The position numbers were made by a program, and so were the translations under genes. A stretch of 64,000 bases of DNA. Origin: Hymenopellis radicata. Taxonomy: Eukaryota; Basidiomycota; Agaricomycetes; Agaricales; Physalacriaceae. Position 1 is the first letter of the stretch, and each line of letters starts with the position of its first letter. Of this stretch, positions 58,344 through 64,000 are shown piece by piece. The stretch lies in contig JADNRX010000002.1 of NCBI GenBank assembly GCA_015501595.1, positions 434,001 through 498,000 on the forward strand, given 5' to 3'. The notes beneath the pieces are model-generated. The model had not been told where the DNA came from and did no database searches. It saw only the letters and a program-made list of their open reading frames with translations.

Positions 58344-59907
58344 TCATTGAATAGACTCGATAAGCTGGCCGACCTTCATCACGAGCTCATCAGCACCCCA
58401 CTGTCCAACCACACTAACTCCAACAGGCCAGCCGTCCTCAGCATGTCGCACAGGGATAGATACAGCTGGTAAACCGGCCAAAGACGCAGGTACGGTTAGT
58501 ACATCCTGCACGTACGAATCCAGGCCATAATTGACAGACTCCAGAAGCGGGGCGGTCCGAATAGCAGACGGATGTATCAATACATCGACATGATGGAAGG
58601 CCCGGTCAAAGTCCTCTTTGACCAACTGACGAACGCGCTGGGCCTGAAGGAAGTAGTTGTCAAATGCGTCTGCGGACAGAGAATAGGTGCCCAGTAAGAT
58701 GCGCTTCTTGACTTCGCTGCCAAAAGCTTCTGTCCTAGTATAGGAGTACACGTCGGAAACCTTTGAGAGGTCGGATCCAGTAGGTGGTGGAACACGAGTA
58801 CCGTACTGGATACCGTCGTAACGCGCCATGTTACTGCTAGCCTCAGCACTCGCAATGACATAGTACGCGCTGAGTGCATAAGAAGTAGACCTCAAAGAAA
58901 TGGGCACTATGGTAACGCCCTGTGCCTTTAGGTCTTTTAGTGTTCTCTTGGTCGCGTCAATGACTGAAAAAGACAGTTCGGCCGGGAAGTATTCCTAGTA
59001 GGAATCAGTAACGCGTTATCGTAGGTACTGGAGAGCGTACCTGGGGAACTCCGACACGAAGATTACGCAGCTCAGTGGGGCCTTCGTTTCTCGCGGAGGA
59101 TGGCACGGAAGTAGGGTCTTGCGGATCATGAACATTGAGGATGTCTAGATAGCATAAGAAGTAGTTAAGATAACATTTGGGTCAACGAACCGAAAACCTT
59201 TTGGGTCAAAGCAACGTCCTTGGCGAGGATGCCAACACAATCCAGACTGTCCGCGTAAGGAACGATGCCCCATCGACTGAGCAAGCCATATGATGGTTTT
59301 AAGCCAACGACGCCACAGTACGCAGCTGGGAGACGGACGGAACCGCCTGTATCCGTGCCCAATGCACTGTGGAGGATGAGCAGGCGGAAACCCAGGCCAA
59401 GGACACTCACTCACACGTCGCACAGACCAGCCGCGACAGCCGCCGCGCTCCCTCCCGAACTGCCACCGGCTGATCGTCGTTCTCTAGTCTCCCATGGCGT
59501 GTCCGAGGACGGGTGTTGGAAGGGATTCACGACTGGGCCGTGGATCGAGTTGACATTGAGGGAGCCCATTCCAAATTCATCGCAGTTTGTCTTTCCGATG
59601 ACCTGCACGCCGGATGCTTGCAATAGATCGACAACTGTCGCGTTGAAGGGCGACACGAAATCTGAACCACGCTTTAACTCTGCAGTATCTTGTAGGACGT
59701 GGACGCACCCTTCAATATTCCCGATGAACATGTCGTTGTCAGCTCTGAGGTGCATATATTACTCTTAACCCCGACTGTGATGTTGTTGGGAGTGGGCGCG
59801 TTGTCCGCAATGGCGACGAAAGCATTTATGCTGCCATTTTTCGAGTGAATTGCTCGTCGCTGGAAGACACTGACAAGAAATGAGCTACGATGGCATGCCC
59901 GAAGCAT
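58344..59907 (-). CDS. HER2: Mitochondrial glutamyl-tRNA(Gln) amidotransferase subunit A (GatA/HER2)
   Basis: The amidase subunit of the mitochondrial GatCAB/GatFAB complex converts Glu-tRNA(Gln) to Gln-tRNA(Gln). The start at 59907 gives a presequence ([20 protein letters not shown]). Signature motifs in order: GVKSN with the catalytic Lys, [20 protein letters not shown], the Ser-rich loop [14 protein letters not shown] with the second catalytic Ser, then [20 protein letters not shown] containing the nucleophilic Ser and cis-Ser pair, [20 protein letters not shown], and a C-terminal half with GLPAVSIPV. The stop is at 58344. Four short introns (for example near 59756-59770, 59411-59367, 59143-59158, 58996-59040). 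The first exon overlaps the possible start of the plus-strand hypothetical gene. Confidence 0.93.
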
Positions 59908-60633
59908 GGAGCAAAGGAATATCTTATTTATGCGTGTTTGCCCTTTACTTGCCTATGTCTACTGCGATGTCTGGGCCGTCCACTTTACAGCGACTTCGTT
60001 CGTTACTCAGTCGCTCGCTCTACTTGCGTTGCATGTTTTTCTTGCTCCATTGACGACGTACACTCACTCCGCGTGCAAGGGGATAAATCCATTGTAACGC
60101 CGGAAGAGTCGGCGCTCATATGCGCTGTCATCGACGAGACTGACAAGTGTCTCAAAACATTATTCATGGCTGACCTCTGGGAGAGGCTTGCGAGGCCTGA
60201 AGCAAGCGCGGAGGAGAAGGCTGAGATTTTGAAGTTTCGACGGATTTTGTGTCGTATCCCTTTCGTAACTTCGGGTATGTCTCTGAATCCTCCTCACAAT
60301 GAATGTCATCTAAATCTACGGGCAGATGCTGCATTCTTGAGCCTCGCAGTCCTTGGCCAATACACCGATCGGAACAAACAGACCATCATTACACCACCAT
60401 ATGTGATGGCACTATGGGAGAGACTCATCATGTCGGACGTTCCGTGGGTATCCCAGTATCTGGCTACTGCTGGGGAAGTTAGAGGGCAGTGCTCGCAAAA
60501 CCTCCATGGTGTCGTGTTTCGTCTTTCGTGGGACCAAAGTGCGTTGACAGTGGCTTTCGCAAAGACAGCTTTCAGCCCTGACGTGCAAGCTACTCTATGT
60601 AAAATGGCCTCTTATTACAACTTTATCATGTAG
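59890..60633 (+). CDS. Hypothetical protein, start uncertain
   Basis: I do not recognise it. An open frame reaches the stop at 60631. The reliable part begins about 60080: DKSIVTPEESALICAVIDET, DKCLKTLFMADLWERLARPE, AEEKAEILKFRRILCRIPFV, then FLSLAVLGQYTDRNKQTIIT and VMALWERLIMSDVPWVSQYL. It looks like an all-helical soluble protein. The first 60 residues of the open frame are Cys-rich and unlikely; a separate Met at 59955 begins MSTAMSGPSTLQRLRSLLSR, a plausible mitochondrial presequence in another frame, which would need an intron near 60030-60080. The gene is divergent from GatA with overlapping or nearly touching 5' ends. Confidence 0.5.
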   Translation: MACPKHGAKEYLIYACLPFTCLCLLRCLGRPLYSDFVRYSVARSTCVACFSCSIDDVHSLRVQGDKSIVTPEESALICAVIDETDKCLKTLFMADLWERLARPEASAEEKAEILKFRRILCRIPFVTSGMSLNPPHNECHLNLRADAAFLSLAVLGQYTDRNKQTIITPPYVMALWERLIMSDVPWVSQYLATAGEVRGQCSQNLHGVVFRLSWDQSALTVAFAKTAFSPDVQATLCKMASYYNFIM

Positions 60634-61147
60634 CACTTTCCATGTATTTGGCAACTCAGACCCAAATGCACCCACCGATCCTTTGATGCTTCAACACAAC
60701 GCTCTGCCCATTTGCCACCTTCGTACTCACGACTTTTGCTGTAGTACAGCTGGGTTAAAGGATTGGCTCGTCTGTCGACTCAGGGCGACTCGGTTATGGT
60801 GCTTTTTTCATGCTCTAGCAAATGGGTCGGTGAAAGAATGGCGCATGCACACAAGACAAGACGAGACATTGGGATCTATCGGCTACCGTCCCACTGGTCG
60901 CCTGGTCCAAAGGCTCACACATGAGCTCCCAAACTTCATGAGTTGCTCCGAAACCATCCAACAGCACCTGTCGAATCCAGGATAACACCCACCCGTTGAC
61001 GCAGAATCGTTTCTCCTGTCGATGCGCATTGCGCAGGTCTGGGACCAGTCTGGAAAACTGTGAGAGGGAGTTTCAGACCGTGTGAGTCGTTCTCTTCATT
61101 CTTGTTCTTTTCGTGGAGCTTAAATCGTCTTTTTACAATTGTTTACG
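60634..61147. other. Intergenic stretch
   Basis: About 510 bp. One frame (60683-60985, +) has no motif. It separates the hypothetical gene from duplication copy B. Confidence 0.4.
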
Positions 61148-61690
61148 TGACAGTACAACTCATTGCTCAACAGGTGCTCACCTCATGTTCATTTTAAGGG
61201 ACGCTGTCAACCATCGACGATGAACATTTCAATGTAACCGACTGATATGCATAAAAGCAACGGAATCATAGTCAACGTGGTGCGCTTTGTGATTATACAA
61301 GAGGTGATACATGCTAGGAGTACTCATTGGGATTTCGACAGTTCGTTCATAACCGCCTCAACCTCCTCAGGCCTCAACTTCCGACCTTTCCCTCCCGGCG
61401 GATCAATGACAACGTCAACACGAATATCGCTGCAGTCCAACACGTCTCCTGATGTACTCTTGCGCCAGCTCAGCGCTCCACCCAAGAGGCCGCTATACAT
61501 CATTTGCACTGTCCGCAATCGCGGGAAGAGTTTCAACAATAACGGAAGGAAACCGACGAACGTCAATAGCGCTTCGCGCGTCTGCCGATCTGGATGCTCC
61601 CAGTTGAGATACGGCTCGCCAGTGTCGACCTCAAAGTAGAGCGCGCGCAAGATGGGTTTGGGCGTAATCTCGCTGGCGAGGAAGCGCTCG
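61148..61690. repeat. Local duplication copy B: RPA2-like 3' remnant plus F-box 3' end
   Basis: Direct-orientation partner of 54622-55090. Here the left part (about 61148-61245) is a broken copy of the last RPA2-like exon: the acceptor region and the final codons ending in the same stop are preserved, but about 35 bp in the middle are missing. The right part is the intact 3' end of the F-box gene. Confidence 0.88.
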
Positions 61691-63111
61691 CGCCATTCAC
61701 AAGGCGTGCAAGATACCTGTTTTATATTTAGAAAATAGGTGTTGGGGAAGAGAACGAGGATTTCTCCTAAGAATGTCCGAGGCACTGTGGATGGGGGAAG
61801 CGTAAGCGATTCAACCTGATCCCGGTAACGATCCGCCACTTTCTCAGCGACTTTGATTATGCTCTCTGGGCTGCAAGAAAACGACACGTCGACGGTCTTC
61901 ACTTTGCGACTGTCCAGTATCTTTGAGAGGTAGGCGTGGGGGCCACGGTAGAAATTTAGTTCGGGGACTACAGTGTTGGGGAACGATTCGAGCTTGTGTT
62001 TCCGAACTCGCTCTCTAGTGGCCTGCGGCTGATGGATGCAGAGCCGCTTCAAGTGGGGGCATTTACTCAAAACGGGGATGAAGTCTTGGGAGGGAATACA
62101 TGCCAAAGAGATGTCCAGGTCTGTCAAATGGAGGAAGGCCTTTTCCTTCCTCAACAGCGCCGTCAGGATCGTGTCGCACGGAGTGGCGTACAGCCGGCGC
62201 AAATGGGGAGGATTAACGAACAAAGAGAGGAAAGCCGCGTCGGGAACGACACCGGCCAAGCGCACGGTATCGAGAGGCATCACATCCATCCCCGGCATAC
62301 GGCCGCTCCCCTCGTCAAACGAACACGCTTCCAGCGAGATCGAGCGCAGACGCAGAACGCGAAGCCCGATCATGCGCTGTGTCGTGATCCTGATGTGGCT
62401 GCACACCAGCGTCGTCAAATTGGGAAAGTTGGGCAGCGTGGTGAAGATGGCGTCCAGGACGCTGTCCATGGCCAAGTGGCTCTGCTGCCAGATGCACTCC
62501 GCGGCAGCCTTTGAGTCTGGCGGGGAGATGGAAAAGTGCGTCACGACCGTCGCTATATGCGGAAGTAAAAGGAACTCTATTCTCTTGGAGAACGTCCGCT
62601 TGTAAGGCCAGTGGACCATGGCGAGGCCCTTGTTCCCGAGGGAGCCGGCTGGTGTTTTGGAATACGGATGGAACACCAGCTTCCGGAATAGATACGGCTG
62701 CGATATGCCGCATAATGAACGGCATACGAGAGTCATACTCTTTATGTCTCCATCTCTGAGGTATTGGGAGACAATGACGTGCCAAACTTGGGCGGGGAGA
62801 CCACCAATCACGAGGCCTGCATCGGGGGAAATGCGAATTATACTTCCTTGAGAGGAAGACGATAACAGGCTGGGAAGAGTCCTCCGCCGCTTCGTTTTCT
62901 CGCTCTTGGAGCCTTCCTGAGTCACTGTGCCAACTTGTGTTGAGCTTCTTGCAGTGGTAATAGAGAAACGACGACTCAGACGAGTATTATTCAAGGTCCT
63001 ATTGTAATGGAACGAGTTAGTTGCAAAGATTGTGTTATTCAGTGAGTTGGCACTCACCACTGAATCATTCCGCACGAATGCTGGGGGTCTGTGGGAGATG
63101 CAGAGGATCAT
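61324..63111 (-). CDS. F-box / leucine-rich-repeat-like protein
   Basis: A single uninterrupted exon encodes 595 residues. After a disordered, Ser/Thr/Arg-rich N-terminus, an F-box-like helix set appears: LPAQVWHVIVSQYLRDGDIK, SMTLVCRSLCGISQPYLFRK, LVFHPY. The remainder consists of irregular LRR-like units (NFPNLTTLVCSHIRITTQRM, IGLRVLRLRSISLEACSFDE, HLTDLDISLACIPSQDFIPV, CPHLKRLCIHQ). Agaricomycetes carry hundreds of such SCF substrate-receptor candidates; the target is unknown. The lack of introns is unusual in this window and suggests a recently copied or retro-derived gene. Its 3' end is duplicated at 54815-55090. Confidence 0.82.
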   Translation of the reverse strand: MILCISHRPPAFVRNDSVVSANSLNNTIFATNSFHYNRTLNNTRLSRRFSITTARSSTQVGTVTQEGSKSEKTKRRRTLPSLLSSSSQGSIIRISPDAGLVIGGLPAQVWHVIVSQYLRDGDIKSMTLVCRSLCGISQPYLFRKLVFHPYSKTPAGSLGNKGLAMVHWPYKRTFSKRIEFLLLPHIATVVTHFSISPPDSKAAAECIWQQSHLAMDSVLDAIFTTLPNFPNLTTLVCSHIRITTQRMIGLRVLRLRSISLEACSFDEGSGRMPGMDVMPLDTVRLAGVVPDAAFLSLFVNPPHLRRLYATPCDTILTALLRKEKAFLHLTDLDISLACIPSQDFIPVLSKCPHLKRLCIHQPQATRERVRKHKLESFPNTVVPELNFYRGPHAYLSKILDSRKVKTVDVSFSCSPESIIKVAEKVADRYRDQVESLTLPPSTVPRTFLGEILVLFPNTYFLNIKQVSCTPCEWRERFLASEITPKPILRALYFEVDTGEPYLNWEHPDRQTREALLTFVGFLPLLLKLFPRLRTVQMMYSGLLGGALSWRKSTSGDVLDCSDIRVDVVIDPPGGKGRKLRPEEVEAVMNELSKSQ

Positions 63112-63548
63112 GACTGTATCCTATTTGACTCCTCGACCTACATCGAAGATGGGAACAGCTCCGAGTTCGATGATCGCTAGCGCGGAAAGACCTTGATACT
63201 CTTGACAGTTCTCATCTCAAGACGCGTGATCCAATACAATCCAACTCATGTTCTCTGAACACTAAATCAGAAACGCGGATATAGACTCGATGCCAGTCGC
63301 TTCACCAAGCCGATCAGATCGTTGCGCTGGTGTCCTCATTCCCCTCAAAAAACAGGCGTCGAGCGGCTGTTCGAGACTAGTTTGGATACGCACTTTCCGT
63401 GGTAGAAGATTCATAGCCATGTATGCCCCGTAGACAGTGAGTACGGGCACCGTGGGCCGGGAAATGTAAGGTAGTCTGTTATACAGCTATGATTGAACAC
63501 ACGCAACTATGAAGATACAAATATGTATGATCCAAAAGAAATGAAACG
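63112..63548. other. Intergenic stretch between F-box and SPT6-like genes
   Basis: About 437 bp. A frame at 63262-63450 (-) has no recognised motif. It should contain the F-box promoter and the 3' UTR of the right-edge gene. Confidence 0.4.
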
Positions 63549-64000
63549 CTATCGACCCCACCCCGGCCCATTCGCATCTTGTATCATCGCTGCTCTCTGC
63601 GGATTCATACCAGCCGGTAGATGCCCAGGCGCCGGATGCGACGGCGTCTGATACCCGTATGCAGTTTGCGGAGGGGCATTGCCAAACCGCGACGCGGGCG
63701 TAGCTCCCCCATATGGGTTCGGTGTAGCAGCTTGCCGAACAGAAGCATACCCCGGGCGGCCCGGAGTCATACCACCAGTAGGACGAGCGGGTGTTCGCAT
63801 CCCGGCACCGAATGGTGTCCGTCCGCCCTGGTTACCGATGCTTTGTTGATGCAGATGACTGAGTGGAAGGTTAGTCTACATAGAGAACGTAGGAAAAAGT
63901 ATGCCACATACCGAACTTTGAAGGCGTCACAAAGTTCAGGTACTCCCGCAGCCGCCGCATCGAACAAGAAATAAGCTTCAGGCGTCACACGAACAGGCTA
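63549..64000 (-). CDS. SPT6: Probable SPT6 C-terminus, truncated by the window edge
   Basis: Only the last two exons are inside the window; the gene continues to the right. Minus-strand reading gives VTPEAYFLFDAAAAGVPELC and DAFKVR, then a 52-nt GT-AG intron, then HLHQQSIGNQGGRTPFGAGM with repeated Arg-Thr-Pro and Gly-Met-Thr-Pro units (MRTPARPTGGMTPGRPG), ending DANGPGWGR at 63549. The LCDAFKVR end resembles the tail of the tandem SH2 region of the elongation factor Spt6, which is followed by a Gly/Thr/Pro-rich tail in fungi. Spt5 also has TP-rich repeats, so this call is moderate. Confidence 0.5.

Noticed and set aside
61247..61639. Plus-strand frame of 130 residues
   Set aside because: It is the antisense of the F-box 3' end and is repeated at 54842-55042 only because the segment is duplicated.

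Overview
This window is ordinary nuclear DNA of a filamentous basidiomycete, most likely an agaricomycete. Evidence: genes are dense on both strands and cut by many short introns (about 45-60 nt); several proteins are agaricomycete types (the HLDIS kinase family, a DUF4211 protein, a Cys-rich plus double-psi-barrel secreted protein); the conserved genes are typical single-copy eukaryotic housekeeping genes. I see no plasmid, phage, CRISPR, rRNA or tRNA signal. Exon boundaries below were read by hand from splice signals and protein continuity, so they are strong for short conserved genes and approximate for the large ones.

Layout, left to right. 0.65-9.9 kb: NSRP1-like splicing regulator (+), HLDIS kinase-like protein (-), stand-alone PPIE-type RRM protein (+), TAF13 (-), DUF4211 nuclear protein (-), coiled-coil protein (+). 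10.0-18.0 kb: one very large multi-exon gene for a HEAT/ARM-like protein with two C1-type zinc modules, possibly UNC80-related. 18.0-27.6 kb: DPM2 (-), TRS120/TRAPPC9 (+), poly(A)-binding protein PAB1 (-), SCAMP (-). 28.2-35.5 kb: secreted DPBB protein (+), COQ11 (+), adenylate kinase (+), a dead fragment of a kinase gene (+), N-terminal methyltransferase TAE1/NTMT1 (-), CSM3/TIPIN (+). 35.6-46.6 kb: CMR1 (-), a MITE, the intact kinase paralogue (-), an unrecognised conserved gene (-), AIM34-like SAP protein (+), SQT1 (-). 46.9-64 kb: NUP133 (+), COA8 (-), RPA2 (+) with a divergent RPA2-like copy in tandem (+), amino acid permease (-), GatA/HER2 (-), a hypothetical gene (+), an F-box protein (-), and the C-terminus of a probable SPT6 (-) running off the right edge.

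There is no single pathway here. Loose themes are replication and fork protection (RPA2, RPA2-like, CSM3, CMR1), transcription and RNA (TAF13, SPT6, NSRP1, PAB1), membrane traffic (TRS120, SCAMP) and mitochondrial upkeep (COQ11, adenylate kinase, AIM34, COA8, GatA).

The most useful non-routine observations are: at least four introns that must use GC-AG splice sites; repeated apparent single-base deletions in conserved genes (PAB1, NSRP1, RPA2, the RPA2-like gene, NUP133), which look more like sequence error than biology; a 372-bp MITE with 40-bp terminal inverted repeats and a target duplication; a local duplication joining the RPA2-like 3' end to an F-box 3' end, with a 33-bp piece inverted between copies; a kinase relic 6 kb from its intact paralogue; a tandem RPA2 pair; and several divergent gene pairs whose start codons are only 34-45 bp apart. 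I did not find a convincing new defence, biosynthetic or mobile system.
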